Below are positions 1-6,139 of a stretch of 6,439 nucleotides of DNA, piece after piece. Source of the stretch: Alphaproteobacteria bacterium (GTDB lineage Bacteria > Pseudomonadota > Alphaproteobacteria > Sphingomonadales > Sphingomonadaceae). Location of the stretch: contig JAENVZ010000053.1 in the NCBI GenBank assembly GCA_016650315.1, positions 1-6,439 on the forward strand, read 5' to 3'. The notes beneath the pieces were generated by a model that saw nothing but the letters and a program-made list of their open reading frames with translations, had not been told where the DNA came from and searched no databases. Every line of letters starts with the position of its first letter. Position 1 is the stretch's first letter. Both the position numbers and the translations under genes were made by a program.

Positions 1-287
1 AGCGTTACCTTCGCGCCGATCGGCATGCCCTCACGCAGCTTGAACTGCGCGATCGACTTCTTCGCCTTAGTGATGACCGGTTTTTGTCCAGCGATCAGTT
101 CCATTTCCTCGGCGGCCTGGGTGACCTTCTTTTTGTCTTGGGTCGCATCACCCACACCCATGTTCAGAACGATCTTGTCGACCTTCGGAACTTCCATGTG
201 GTTCTTGTACCCGAACTTTTCGGTCATCGCCTTGATGATGGTTTCATCATACAGCGTCTTTGAACGCGCCTTGTAGGTATCAGCCAT
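1..287 (-). CDS. rplE: 50S ribosomal protein L5 (partial, N-terminal 95 residues)
   Basis: L5 binds 5S rRNA and helps form the central protuberance of the large subunit, contacting the P-site tRNA and the S13 bridge. The window contains the first 95 residues; the rest runs off the left edge. The translation starts [15 protein letters not shown] and contains [16 protein letters not shown] (residues 33-48) and [21 protein letters not shown] (split across residues 68-88), all typical of L5. The ATG at 285-287 overlaps the end of rplX by 8 bases (ATGGCTGA), and a GGGGAG Shine-Dalgarno lies 7 bases upstream at 295-300 inside rplX. In E. coli the start of this gene is the target of S8 autoregulation; the overlap here leaves no spacer, so any such site would have to sit within the two coding sequences. 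Identity is secure. Confidence 0.97.
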   Translation of the reverse strand, partial: MADTYKARSKTLYDETIIKAMTEKFGYKNHMEVPKVDKIVLNMGVGDATQDKKKVTQAAEEMELIAGQKPVITKAKKSIAQFKLREGMPIGAKVT

Positions 288-600
288 CGATGGTCTCCCC
301 GGACTTCACGGCCACACGGACCTTCTTGCCGTCCTTTTCCTCGAAACGAACGCGTGTAGGCTTGCCATCCTTAGGATCGGCGATTGCAACCTTGCAGATG
401 TGCAGCGGCGCTTCAAAGCGATCGATCCCACCCTCTGGATTCGTCTGGCTGGCCTTGCGGTGACGCGCGGCGATGTTGACGCCTTCAACGACCAGCTTGC
501 CGTCTTTGGGCAAAACCCGCATGACATTGCCGGAACGGCCCTTGTCCTTGCCGGACAGGATGACGACCTTGTCGCCCTTCTTGATCTTCGCGGCGGACAT
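280..600 (-). CDS. rplX: 50S ribosomal protein L24
   Basis: L24 is an early assembly protein of the large subunit that binds the 5' region of 23S rRNA and ends up near the tunnel exit. The protein is 106 residues, normal for the bacterial family. An N-terminal KOW motif is visible at about residues 7-25 ([20 protein letters not shown]), followed by [12 protein letters not shown] (38-49) and [14 protein letters not shown] (54-67), which are conserved in L24. The ATG (598-600) shares one base with the TAA stop of rplN (TAATG), and a GGAGG Shine-Dalgarno at 608-612 lies within the last rplN codons, 7 bases from the start, so translation is probably coupled to rplN. The 3' end overlaps rplE by 8 bases. 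Nothing unusual in the protein. Confidence 0.97.
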   Translation of the reverse strand: MSAAKIKKGDKVVILSGKDKGRSGNVMRVLPKDGKLVVEGVNIAARHRKASQTNPEGGIDRFEAPLHICKVAIADPKDGKPTRVRFEEKDGKKVRVAVKSGETIDG

Positions 601-968
601 TACAGAACCTCCGGTGCCAGGCTGATGATCTTCATATGCTTGCGGGCGCGCAATTCGCGCACAACCGGGCCAAAGATGCGGGTGCCGATGGGTTCGTCAT
701 TCTTGCCGACCAGGACAGCGGCATTGCCGTCGAAGCGGATAACCGAACCGTCGGCGCGACGGATGTCCTTGGCGGTGCGAACGATGACGGCGCGGTGCAC
801 GTCGCCCTTCTTCACCTTGCCACGGGGTGCGGCTTCCTTCACCGACACCACGATGATGTCGCCGACGCCGGCAAAGCGGCGCTTCGACCCGCCCAGCACC
901 TTGATGCACTGGACGCGCTTGGCACCGCTGTTGTCAGCGACCTCAAGATTTGACTGCATCTGGATCAT
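600..968 (-). CDS. rplN: 50S ribosomal protein L14
   Basis: L14 binds 23S rRNA and helps form intersubunit bridges on the interface side of the large subunit. The 122-residue product is exactly the usual length. It begins [19 protein letters not shown] and contains [20 protein letters not shown] (about 36-55), [10 protein letters not shown] (78-87) and [13 protein letters not shown] (95-107), all hallmark L14 segments. The first Met is preferred over Met4 because MIQMQ is the common form, and an AAGGAA at 977-982 lies 8 bases upstream. In E. coli this is the first gene of the spc operon; here it follows rpsQ after a 76-base gap, the widest break after the rpsJ-rplC spacer, so an internal promoter or processing site is possible but I cannot point to a convincing one. 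Confidence 0.97.
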   Translation of the reverse strand: MIQMQSNLEVADNSGAKRVQCIKVLGGSKRRFAGVGDIIVVSVKEAAPRGKVKKGDVHRAVIVRTAKDIRRADGSVIRFDGNAAVLVGKNDEPIGTRIFGPVVRELRARKHMKIISLAPEVL

Positions 969-1044
969 TGATCCGGTTCCTTCTCAAATGGCTTTCCGGG
1001 CGATCTTGCGATCATTGTCCGGGAGTTCCGTTAGCTCTTGTTCC
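969..1044 (-). promoter_or_regulatory. S10/spc junction spacer with a GCAA-capped hairpin
   Basis: This 76-base spacer separates rpsQ from rplN, where the E. coli S10 operon ends and the spc operon begins. In the transcript, CCGG (1019-1022) can pair with CCGG (996-999), and inside this TGATC pairs with GATCG across a GCAA loop (a GNRA tetraloop), with an ACAA/C internal loop between the two helices. No clear -35/-10 pair is visible. It also contains a 16-codon open frame (965-1015) ending on the rplN start codon. The hairpin is seen in the sequence; any function is inference. Confidence 0.3.
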
Positions 1045-1308
1045 TCAGCCGGCCGTTTCGGGCGACTTGTGCGTATCGACGCGCTCAATCACCTTCCAGC
1101 TTTTCAGCTTGGAAATCGGCGCGGTTTCCTCGATCCGTACAGTCTCGCCTTCCTTGAACGCATTCTCGGCGTCATGGGCGTGATATTTCTTCGACCGGCG
1201 GATGATCTTGCCATAGAGCGCGTGCTTCACCTTGCGCTCCACCTTTACCACAACGGTCTTGTCAGTCTTGTCGGAAACAACCGTTCCCGTCAGCACGCGC
1301 TTGGGCAT
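1045..1308 (-). CDS. rpsQ: 30S ribosomal protein S17
   Basis: S17 is a primary 16S rRNA-binding protein of OB-fold type, important in early assembly of the 5' domain of the small subunit. The 87-residue product starts [20 protein letters not shown] and contains [24 protein letters not shown] (split across 23-46), [20 protein letters not shown] (54-73), the conserved core of S17. The ATG at 1306-1308 is chosen because the homologous N-terminus starts there and an AAGGAG (1315-1320) lies 6 bases upstream, overlapping the rpmC stop codon; longer in-frame starts would run into rpmC and give a sequence unlike S17. The short tail (about residues 80-87) is variable in the family. The gene is followed by the 76-base junction spacer. 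Confidence 0.97.
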   Translation of the reverse strand: MPKRVLTGTVVSDKTDKTVVVKVERKVKHALYGKIIRRSKKYHAHDAENAFKEGETVRIEETAPISKLKSWKVIERVDTHKSPETAG

Positions 1309-1318
1309 GGTCGTCTCC

Positions 1319-1525
1319 TTACTTCGCTTCAGCGACGCTGGTGCGCGCGGTCTGAAGGGTTTTGATCTGCGCGATGGTGCGACGCACTTCACGCATGCGG
1401 CTCGGCTTTTCGAGCTGATTGGTGGCAGCCTGGAAGCGCAGGTTGAACTGCTCACGCTTCAGTTCGCCCAGCTGCTCGCTCAGCTGATCATCGGTTTTCA
1501 CCTTGAGGTCTGCAATCTTGGCCAT
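1319..1525 (-). CDS. rpmC: 50S ribosomal protein L29
   Basis: L29 is a small two-helix protein at the tunnel exit, next to L23, and part of the platform used by chaperones and targeting factors. With the Met at 1523-1525 the product is 68 residues, starting [19 protein letters not shown] and containing [18 protein letters not shown] (22-39) and [14 protein letters not shown] (43-56), the two-helix antiparallel coil of L29. An upstream in-frame ATG at 1532-1534 would add three residues and overlap the rplP stop as ATGA, but the GGGAG at 1536-1540 sits only 1 base from it and 10 bases from the chosen ATG, so the inner start is favoured. The gene starts 5 bases after rplP and its stop codon is part of the rpsQ ribosome binding site. 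Confidence 0.94.
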   Translation of the reverse strand: MAKIADLKVKTDDQLSEQLGELKREQFNLRFQAATNQLEKPSRMREVRRTIAQIKTLQTARTSVAEAK

Positions 1526-1530
1526 TGTGC

Positions 1531-1962
1531 TCATGCTCCCAGATGCGACGTGTCGCCGAGGCGGGCCACGACCTTGGTCTTGATTGGCAACTTGGCGGCG
1601 GCGCGTTCGAACGCGACAGCGGCCAGCGGGCCGGGAACGCCGTCCAGTTCAAACAGGATACGGCCAGGCTTTACGCGGGCGGCCCAATATTCGACCGAGC
1701 CCTTGCCCTTGCCCTGACGAACTTCGGCAGGCTTCTTTGAAACCGGAACGTCCGGGAAGATGCGGATCCACAAACGGCCCTGACGGCGGATATGACGCGT
1801 AATTGCGCGGCGAGCCGCCTCAATCTGACGCGCGGTCAGGCGATCGGGTTCCATCGCTTTCAGGCCATAAGAGCCGAAATTGAGCGCAGTACCGCCGGGC
1901 GCGTCGCCCTTGATCCGGCCTTTAAAGGCCTTGCGATACTTCATTTTCTTTGGTTGCAGCAT
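1531..1962 (-). CDS. rplP: 50S ribosomal protein L16
   Basis: L16 is a late-assembly protein of the large subunit that organises the A-site region and contacts tRNA. The 143-residue product begins [19 protein letters not shown] and includes [10 protein letters not shown] (30-39), [21 protein letters not shown] (split across 42-62), [13 protein letters not shown] (81-93) and AAAKLPIKT (121-129), all family signatures. Arg82 aligns with the E. coli arginine that YcfD hydroxylates; whether it is modified here is unknown. AGAAGG at 1972-1977 lies 9 bases before the ATG. The start follows rpsC after a 60-base gap. The C-terminal end (about 136-143, GDTSHLGA) differs from the E. coli tail but variation there is common. 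Confidence 0.97.
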   Translation of the reverse strand: MLQPKKMKYRKAFKGRIKGDAPGGTALNFGSYGLKAMEPDRLTARQIEAARRAITRHIRRQGRLWIRIFPDVPVSKKPAEVRQGKGKGSVEYWAARVKPGRILFELDGVPGPLAAVAFERAAAKLPIKTKVVARLGDTSHLGA

Positions 1963-2022
1963 GTCTGTCTACCTTCTGACACCGTTGGTTCGGCCGATCA
2001 GGCGACGCGTGGGATTTCTCCC
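1963..2022 (-). promoter_or_regulatory. rpsC-rplP spacer with hairpin abutting the rpsC stop
   Basis: This 60-base gap is one of three noticeable spacers in the cluster. Directly after the rpsC TAA the transcript reads GGGAGAAATCCC (2011-2022), a perfect four-base-pair stem closed by a GAAA tetraloop. The rest contains the rplP ribosome binding site and no further strong structure. There is no U-tract, so it is not an intrinsic terminator. A role in ribosome release, RNA stability or processing is conceivable but unproven; a stem this short can also occur by chance. Confidence 0.25.
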
Positions 2023-2718
2023 TTATCGCGCCGGCCGGACCCCCGATGTTTGCGCTTCCATCATGAGCCGGTCCTGCGCCATCGGATCGTGGCCCAGAAT
2101 TTCACCCTTGAAAATCCATACCTTCACGCCGCACACGCCATAGGCGGTGTGGGCTTCGGCTTCGGCATAGTCGATATTGCCGCGCAACGTGTGCAGCGGC
2201 ACCCGGCCTTCGCGATACCATTCGACGCGCGCGATCTCCGCACCACCCAAACGACCGCCACAGGTAATCTTGATACCTTCGGCGCCCAGACGCAGAGCCG
2301 ACTGCACCGCACGCTTCATAGCGCGACGGAAAGCGATACGGCGTTCAAGCTGATCAGCAACGCCCTGTGCAACAAGCTTGGAATCGATTTCCGGCTTGCG
2401 AATTTCAACGATATTCAGCGACACATCGCTGGTCGTGAACTGACCCAGTTTGCGGCGCAGCTTTTCAATGTCCGCGCCCTTCTTGCCGATAATCACGCCG
2501 GGGCGCGCGGCATAGATGGATATGCGGCACAGCTTGGCCGGACGCTCGATCACCACCTTCGAAATCGCGGCCTGTGGCAACGACTTCATGATGAAGTTGC
2601 GGATCTTGATATCCTCCAGCAGCAGACGGCCATAATCCCGGCCTTCGGCGTACCAGCGGCTGTCCCAGGTCCGGTTGATCTGCAGGCGAAGCCCGATCGG
2701 ATTGCTCTTGTGACCCAT
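2023..2718 (-). CDS. rpsC: 30S ribosomal protein S3
   Basis: S3 sits at the mRNA entry channel of the small subunit and takes part in mRNA unwinding. The 231-residue product begins [23 protein letters not shown] domain is visible at about residues 60-92 with the GKKG loop at 78-81, followed by the S3 C-terminal domain (about 118-202, with [19 protein letters not shown] at 153-171). Arg131, Arg132 and Lys135 match the positions linked to helicase activity in E. coli S3. The TAA stop at 2023-2025 is followed at once by a small GAAA-capped hairpin. The ATG lies 3 bases after rplV, and its GAGG Shine-Dalgarno (2727-2730) is encoded by the Glu-rich end of rplV, which suggests coupling. Confidence 0.97.
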   Translation of the reverse strand: MGHKSNPIGLRLQINRTWDSRWYAEGRDYGRLLLEDIKIRNFIMKSLPQAAISKVVIERPAKLCRISIYAARPGVIIGKKGADIEKLRRKLGQFTTSDVSLNIVEIRKPEIDSKLVAQGVADQLERRIAFRRAMKRAVQSALRLGAEGIKITCGGRLGGAEIARVEWYREGRVPLHTLRGNIDYAEAEAHTAYGVCGVKVWIFKGEILGHDPMAQDRLMMEAQTSGVRPAR

Positions 2719-2721
2719 GAC

Positions 2722-3105
2722 TTACGCCTCTTCTTCCTGCTTTTCGCGGACGACAATGCGGACCCGGCTGAACGGCTTCACAATGCGCGTCGACTTGCCG
2801 CGACCGCGTGCGTGGAAACGCTTCATGCTCAGGGCCTTGCCAACCGATGCTTCCGACACGACCAGCGCATCGACATCCAGATTGTGGTTGTTTTCCGCAT
2901 TGGCAATAGCCGAAGCCAGCACCTTGCGAACATCAACCGCCATCGCCTTTGTGGAAAAAGCCAGGATGTTCAACGCATCCTCGACCTTGCGGCCACGGAT
3001 CAGCGAAGCCACCAGGTTAAGCTTTTGCGCGCTGCCACGGATGGTGGTGCCAACCGCGAGCGCTTCATTGTCGGCTACCCGACGGGGAGCTGCCTGCTTG
3101 CCCAT
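2722..3105 (-). CDS. rplV: 50S ribosomal protein L22
   Basis: L22 binds all domains of 23S rRNA; its long beta hairpin lines the peptide tunnel near the constriction and is a known site of macrolide-resistance mutations. Starting at the ATG at 3103-3105 the product is 127 residues, beginning [19 protein letters not shown]. Family features include [19 protein letters not shown] (29-47), the helix [12 protein letters not shown] (about 67-78) and the tunnel hairpin around [16 protein letters not shown] (about 97-112). A longer in-frame reading from a TTG at 3181-3183 would lie over rpsS and is not homologous. The start is one base after the rpsS stop. The ribosome binding site is weak (AGGGCAGGCGC upstream), so expression probably depends on coupling to rpsS. 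The C-terminus ends in EEEA, whose codons supply the rpsC Shine-Dalgarno. Confidence 0.95.
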   Translation of the reverse strand: MGKQAAPRRVADNEALAVGTTIRGSAQKLNLVASLIRGRKVEDALNILAFSTKAMAVDVRKVLASAIANAENNHNLDVDALVVSEASVGKALSMKRFHARGRGKSTRIVKPFSRVRIVVREKQEEEA

Positions 3106-3106
3106 T

Positions 3107-3382
3107 TTAGCGCCTGCCCTTCTTGTCGGCGGCGTGACCGGGGAAATAGCGCGTCGGCGCGAATTCACCCAGCTTGTGGCCAACCATATCTTCGTTCACC
3201 GAAACGGGAACATGCTTGCGGCCATTATAGACGTTGAACGTCAAGCCAACGAATTGCGGAAGAATGGTGGAGCGGCGCGACCAGGTCTTGATCGGCGCAC
3301 GGCCGCCAGCTTCCTGTGCGGTTTCCGCTTTCTTCAGCAGATGCAGGTCCACGAAAGGACCTTTCCAGACGGAGCGGGCCAT
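3107..3382 (-). CDS. rpsS: 30S ribosomal protein S19
   Basis: S19 lies in the head of the small subunit with S13, near the A-site tRNA and the bridge to the large subunit. The 91-residue product is the normal length. It begins [18 protein letters not shown] and contains [16 protein letters not shown] (31-46), [10 protein letters not shown] (51-60) and [17 protein letters not shown] (67-83), an almost textbook S19 pattern. Start at the ATG 3380-3382, 3 bases after the rplB stop, with a GAGG (3389-3392) provided by the Lys-rich tail codons of rplB. It is followed after a single base by rplV. Confidence 0.97.
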   Translation of the reverse strand: MARSVWKGPFVDLHLLKKAETAQEAGGRAPIKTWSRRSTILPQFVGLTFNVYNGRKHVPVSVNEDMVGHKLGEFAPTRYFPGHAADKKGRR

Positions 3383-3385
3383 TGC

Positions 3386-4222
3386 TTACCTCTTCTTCTT
3401 CGCGTGACGCGACCGGATAATCATCTTGTCGGTCGACTTGTTGTTGCGGGTGCGCGCACCCTTGGTCGGCTTGCCCCATGGGGTCACCGGATGACGGCCG
3501 CCCGAGGTCCGGCCTTCACCACCGCCATGCGGGTGATCGACCGGGTTCTTTGCCACACCGCGGGTCAGCGGACGACGACCCATCCAGCGCTTGCGACCCG
3601 CTTTGGCTAGCGTCTGGTTGGCGTTGTCCGGGTTGGATACCGCGCCGACCGTGCCCATGCACTCGCCGCGAATGTACCGTTGCTCGCCCGAATTCAGGCG
3701 AACGACGACAAGCCCGCGATCACGACCGACCAGTTGCACATAGGTGCCTGCCGAACGGGCAATCTGTCCACCCTTGCCCGGCTTCATCTCCACGTTGTGG
3801 ATGATGGTGCCGACCGGAATCTGCGACAATTCCATCGCATTGCCCGGCTTCACATCGGTTTTCTTACCCGCGACAACCTTGTCGCCCACGGCAAGGCGCT
3901 GCGGCGCGATGATGTAGGTCTGCTCGCCATCTTCATATTTCAGAAGCGCGATGAAGGCCGTGCGGTTGGGATCATATTCGATCCGCTCGACCGTGGCTTC
4001 CATGTCCCACTTGCGGCGCTTGAAATCGATGAAACGATAGCGCTGCTTGTGGCCGCCCGCGATGCCGCGCGACGTCACATGGCCTTTATTGTTACGGCCA
4101 CCGGTCTTGTGCTTGCCCTCGGTCAGCGTCTTGACGGGCTTGCCCTTCCAGAGGCTGGACTTGTCGACCAGAACCAGACCGCGTCGGGCCGGGCTTGTCG
4201 GATTATAATGTTTGAGTGCCAT
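3386..4222 (-). CDS. rplB: 50S ribosomal protein L2
   Basis: L2 is one of the most conserved large-subunit proteins; it is needed for subunit association and for an active peptidyl transferase centre. The 278-residue product starts [20 protein letters not shown]. It has the N-terminal OB-fold domain (about 40-120, with [20 protein letters not shown] at 41-60) and the C-terminal SH3-like domain (about 125-205). The conserved loop [13 protein letters not shown] at 226-238 carries the histidines (230, 232) corresponding to the region around E. coli His229 that approaches the catalytic centre. The C-terminus is basic (SRHAKKKR). A GGAAGAG lies just before the ATG in the 14-base gap after rplW, the longest gap in this packed block. 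Confidence 0.98.
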   Translation of the reverse strand: MALKHYNPTSPARRGLVLVDKSSLWKGKPVKTLTEGKHKTGGRNNKGHVTSRGIAGGHKQRYRFIDFKRRKWDMEATVERIEYDPNRTAFIALLKYEDGEQTYIIAPQRLAVGDKVVAGKKTDVKPGNAMELSQIPVGTIIHNVEMKPGKGGQIARSAGTYVQLVGRDRGLVVVRLNSGEQRYIRGECMGTVGAVSNPDNANQTLAKAGRKRWMGRRPLTRGVAKNPVDHPHGGGEGRTSGGRHPVTPWGKPTKGARTRNNKSTDKMIIRSRHAKKKR

Positions 4223-4236
4223 TATTCTCTTCCGCC

Positions 4237-4551
4237 TCAGATACCGGTGGTGACGTCAATGGACTGGCCTTCAGCCAGCGTCACGATCGCCTTCTTCACG
4301 TCATTGCGCTTGTAGGGCTTGCCCTTCCAGCGCTTCACCTTGCCCTTCTGGACCAGGGTGTTGACGTTCATGACGGTCACATTGAACAACGCTTCCACAG
4401 CCGCCTTGATTTCGGGCTTGGATGCGGTGTTTGCGACCTTGAAAACCACTGCGTTATGTTCGGAAAGCAGCGTCGCCTTTTCGGTGATGTGCGGGGCGAC
4501 AACCACGTCATAGTGACGGTTGTCGATGGCCTGCGCCTGTTTTTTAGCCAT
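4237..4551 (-). CDS. rplW: 50S ribosomal protein L23
   Basis: L23 lies at the tunnel exit and is the docking site for trigger factor and the signal recognition particle. The 104-residue product has the family core [12 protein letters not shown] (16-27), where Glu24 aligns with the E. coli Glu18 contact residue for trigger factor, followed by [21 protein letters not shown] (split across 36-56) and [21 protein letters not shown] (split across 70-90). The start ATG (4549-4551) overlaps the end of rplD by 8 bases (ATGGCTAA). A GGAGG at 4561-4565, inside rplD, is 9 bases upstream. The overlap implies coupled translation with rplD. Confidence 0.97.
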   Translation of the reverse strand: MAKKQAQAIDNRHYDVVVAPHITEKATLLSEHNAVVFKVANTASKPEIKAAVEALFNVTVMNVNTLVQKGKVKRWKGKPYKRNDVKKAIVTLAEGQSIDVTTGI

Positions 4552-5170
4552 TGAAACGCGCCTCCAGCTTTTCGACAGCGGCGCGGGTCAGCACCAGCGT
4601 GTCATGCTTCAAGATGTCATAGACATTAGCGCCCACCGCCGGCAGCACATTGATGCCAATCAGGTTGGACGATGCGTTGGCAAAGCTGATGTTGACGGCA
4701 TCGCCATCAATGAACAGCGCCTTGTTGGCAAGGCCCAGCTTGGCCAGCAGACCGGCGAGTTCGCGGGTCTTGCCATCCTTGACGTCCAGATTGTCGAGAA
4801 TGATCAGCGTGCCCGACTTGACCTTGGATGACAGCGCCATCTTCAGGCCGAGTGCACGAACCTTCTTGTTCAGCGACGGATTAAAGTCGCGAACACGCGG
4901 GCCGTGCGCCTTGCCGCCGCCGATGAAGATTGGCGCGCGGCGATCGCCGTGACGGGCGGTGCCGCCGCCCTTCTGACGACCGAATTTCTTGCCGGTACGG
5001 GCAACGTCGCTGCGCTCACGCGCGCCACGGGCGGTGCCGCGACGCTTTTCGAGCTGCCATGTGACAACGCGGTGCAGAATATCGGCACGCGGTTCGATAC
5101 CGAACACAGCGTCGTTCAATTCGACATCGCCATTGACTTTGGCATCGAGGGTCTGAACCTTGACTTTCAT
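4544..5170 (-). CDS. rplD: 50S ribosomal protein L4
   Basis: L4 is an assembly protein whose extended loop lines the tunnel constriction opposite L22. In E. coli it also represses its own operon by binding the S10 leader RNA and inhibits RNase E. The 208-residue product begins [18 protein letters not shown]. The basic, Gly-rich tunnel loop is at about 43-92 ([18 protein letters not shown], then [19 protein letters not shown]), followed by [11 protein letters not shown] (106-116) and the C-terminal Rossmann-like part with [21 protein letters not shown] (about 168-188). A strong AGGAGGG at 5178-5184 stands 7 bases before the ATG, which is 3 bases after rplC. Whether this L4 regulates the operon is not known; the structured RNA upstream of rplC is a possible target, but this is speculation. 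Confidence 0.97.
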   Translation of the reverse strand: MKVKVQTLDAKVNGDVELNDAVFGIEPRADILHRVVTWQLEKRRGTARGARERSDVARTGKKFGRQKGGGTARHGDRRAPIFIGGGKAHGPRVRDFNPSLNKKVRALGLKMALSSKVKSGTLIILDNLDVKDGKTRELAGLLAKLGLANKALFIDGDAVNISFANASSNLIGINVLPAVGANVYDILKHDTLVLTRAAVEKLEARFNG

Positions 5171-5173
5171 GGC

Positions 5174-5929
5174 TTAGCCCTCCTGACCTTCTGCAGCTTC
5201 CGGAGCCACGACTTCTTCAGCCGGGGTGTTCGCGGGAGCTTCGTTGCTGTTTGCCGCCTGCTTGACGGCGCCCGGATAGGGGGCCTCAGCATGGCGGGCG
5301 ACCTTGACGGCATCCTTGACGAGCAGCCAGGTGCCCTTGGACCCCGGAACACTGCCCTTCACGAAGAGAAGGCCACGCTCGACGTCCGTGCGGACGATTT
5401 CCAGATTTTGCTGGGTGCGCTGACGGTCGCCCATATGGCCGGCCATCTTCTTGTTTTTGAACACGCGACCTGGATCCTGACGCTGACCGGTCGAACCATG
5501 CGCACGGTGAGAGACGGAAACGCCGTGGGTAGCGCGCATACCGCCGAAACCCCAACGCTTCATGGCTCCTGCAAAGCCCTTGCCCTGCGTGTGGCCGGTA
5601 ATATCGACCAACTGCCCTGCAACGAAATGGTCGGCCGAAAGCTCGGCCCCAACATCCAGCAGCGCATCGTCAGCGACACGGAATTCAGCAAGCTGCAATT
5701 TCGGCTCAACTTCCGCCTTGGCGAAGTGACCGCGTTGCGGCTTGGCAACATTTTTTGGTTTCGCGGCGCCGGCGCCGAGCTGGAGGGCAACATAGCCATC
5801 CGTTTCAACATCCCGACGGGCGACGACCTGGCACTGTTCAAGGCTCAGAACGGTAACCGGCACATGGCGGCCATCGTCCTGGAACAGGCGGGTCATCCCC
5901 ATTTTTTTCGCGATCACGCCAGTGCGCAT
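5174..5929 (-). CDS. rplC: 50S ribosomal protein L3
   Basis: L3 is an early assembly protein with an extension reaching the peptidyl transferase centre. From the ATG at 5927-5929 it has 251 residues and starts [20 protein letters not shown]. This start has a GGGAG 8 bases upstream (5938-5942) and matches the family N-terminus; an in-frame GTG at 5975-5977 would add 16 unrelated residues and is rejected. Conserved parts are [20 protein letters not shown] (111-130) and [20 protein letters not shown] (145-164); Gln151 aligns with the E. coli Gln150 methylated by PrmB. The body ends near residue 212; about 40 further residues are rich in Ala, Glu and Pro and acidic, an extension absent from E. 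coli L3. The gene is preceded by the unusually structured 284-base spacer. Confidence 0.96.
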   Translation of the reverse strand: MRTGVIAKKMGMTRLFQDDGRHVPVTVLSLEQCQVVARRDVETDGYVALQLGAGAAKPKNVAKPQRGHFAKAEVEPKLQLAEFRVADDALLDVGAELSADHFVAGQLVDITGHTQGKGFAGAMKRWGFGGMRATHGVSVSHRAHGSTGQRQDPGRVFKNKKMAGHMGDRQRTQQNLEIVRTDVERGLLFVKGSVPGSKGTWLLVKDAVKVARHAEAPYPGAVKQAANSNEAPANTPAEEVVAPEAAEGQEG

Positions 5930-5949
5930 GACCCATTCTCCCAACAGAG

Positions 5950-5969
5950 GCCCACCGGAATTGGCGGGC
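5950..5969 (-). promoter_or_regulatory. Hairpin just upstream of the rplC ribosome binding site
   Basis: In the transcript GCCCGCC pairs with GGTGGGC across an AATTCC loop: seven base pairs including one G-U. The structure ends 7 bases before the GGGAG Shine-Dalgarno of rplC. It has no U-tract. It could affect ribosome access or protect the RNA end, but only the potential to fold is seen. Confidence 0.3.
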
Positions 5970-5978
5970 GTATCCACT

Positions 5979-6008
5979 AAAAAACCGCTCAGGATCGCTC
6001 CCTTGCGG
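5979..6008 (-). terminator. Candidate intrinsic terminator or attenuator before rplC
   Basis: In the transcript CCGC (6005-6008) pairs with GCGG (5985-5988); inside, AGGG can pair with TCCT including one G-U, separated by a small A/GA internal loop. The stem is followed immediately by six U residues (5979-5984), the only such run in the spacer. G-U pairs between the GG before the stem and the first U residues could extend it. Position, 50 bases before the rplC start and after rpsJ, fits an attenuator rather than an operon end, since essential genes lie downstream. The stem is imperfect and short, so termination would probably be partial if it occurs at all. Confidence 0.35.
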
Positions 6009-6043
6009 CCAACCCAAATTGCAAATCACCCCGCCCGGGTTGG
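6009..6043 (-). promoter_or_regulatory. Hairpin with 21-base loop directly before the candidate terminator
   Basis: In the transcript CCAACCC (6037-6043) pairs with GGGTTGG (6009-6015), a perfect seven-base-pair stem enclosing 21 bases. Its 3' arm touches the first base of the candidate terminator stem, so the two helices could stack on one another. Function unknown. Confidence 0.3.
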
Positions 6044-6045
6044 AT

Positions 6046-6065
6046 ACCTCCACAAAAGCGGAGGT
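6046..6065 (-). promoter_or_regulatory. UUUU-capped eight-base-pair hairpin in the rpsJ-rplC spacer
   Basis: The transcript reads ACCTCCGC-TTTT-GTGGAGGT, which folds into eight base pairs (one G-U) with a UUUU loop. It is among the most stable-looking structures in the spacer. The CCTCC arm is complementary to the GGAGG Shine-Dalgarno consensus, and the other arm contains GGAGG, but no start codon with a sensible frame follows. It is not followed by a U-tract, so it is not a terminator. Confidence 0.35.
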
Positions 6066-6139
6066 GACGGGGGACCAGGACCACAGCAAGCTGTGCGGTA
6101 TCCCTAATCGCTTCGGAAGTTCTCACTTCCCAAACTTGT

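Noticed and set aside
284..293. Palindrome CCATCGATGG over the rplE start codon
   Set aside because: As RNA it can form only a three-base-pair stem; ten-base palindromes are common by chance, and the bases are constrained by two overlapping coding frames.
400..1365. A 321-codon open frame on the plus strand
   Set aside because: It is antisense to rplX, rplN and rpsQ, including the spacer, with a low-quality translation. It is a shadow of the minus-strand genes.
3106..3183. N-terminal extension of L22 from a TTG start
   Set aside because: It would overlap most of the end of rpsS in another frame and give residues unlike L22; the inner ATG one base after the rpsS stop matches the family start.
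1792..3237. A 481-codon open frame on the plus strand
   Set aside because: It lies opposite rplP, rpsC, rplV and rpsS, whose minus-strand products are clear full-length ribosomal proteins. Long antisense frames are expected in GC-rich genes, and the translation has no recognisable domain.
5930..5977. N-terminal extension of L3 from a GTG
   Set aside because: It adds 16 residues not found in L3 and has no proper ribosome binding site, whereas the inner ATG has a GGGAG at 8 bases.
4904..5980. A 358-codon open frame on the plus strand
   Set aside because: It is opposite rplD and rplC and crosses their junction; it has no family features and is explained by the codon bias of the real genes.
6060..6139. 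Promoter for rplC inside the spacer
   Set aside because: A TTGGGA and a GATTAG about 17 bases apart in the minus-strand reading are poor matches to a sigma-70 type promoter; too weak to report as a feature.
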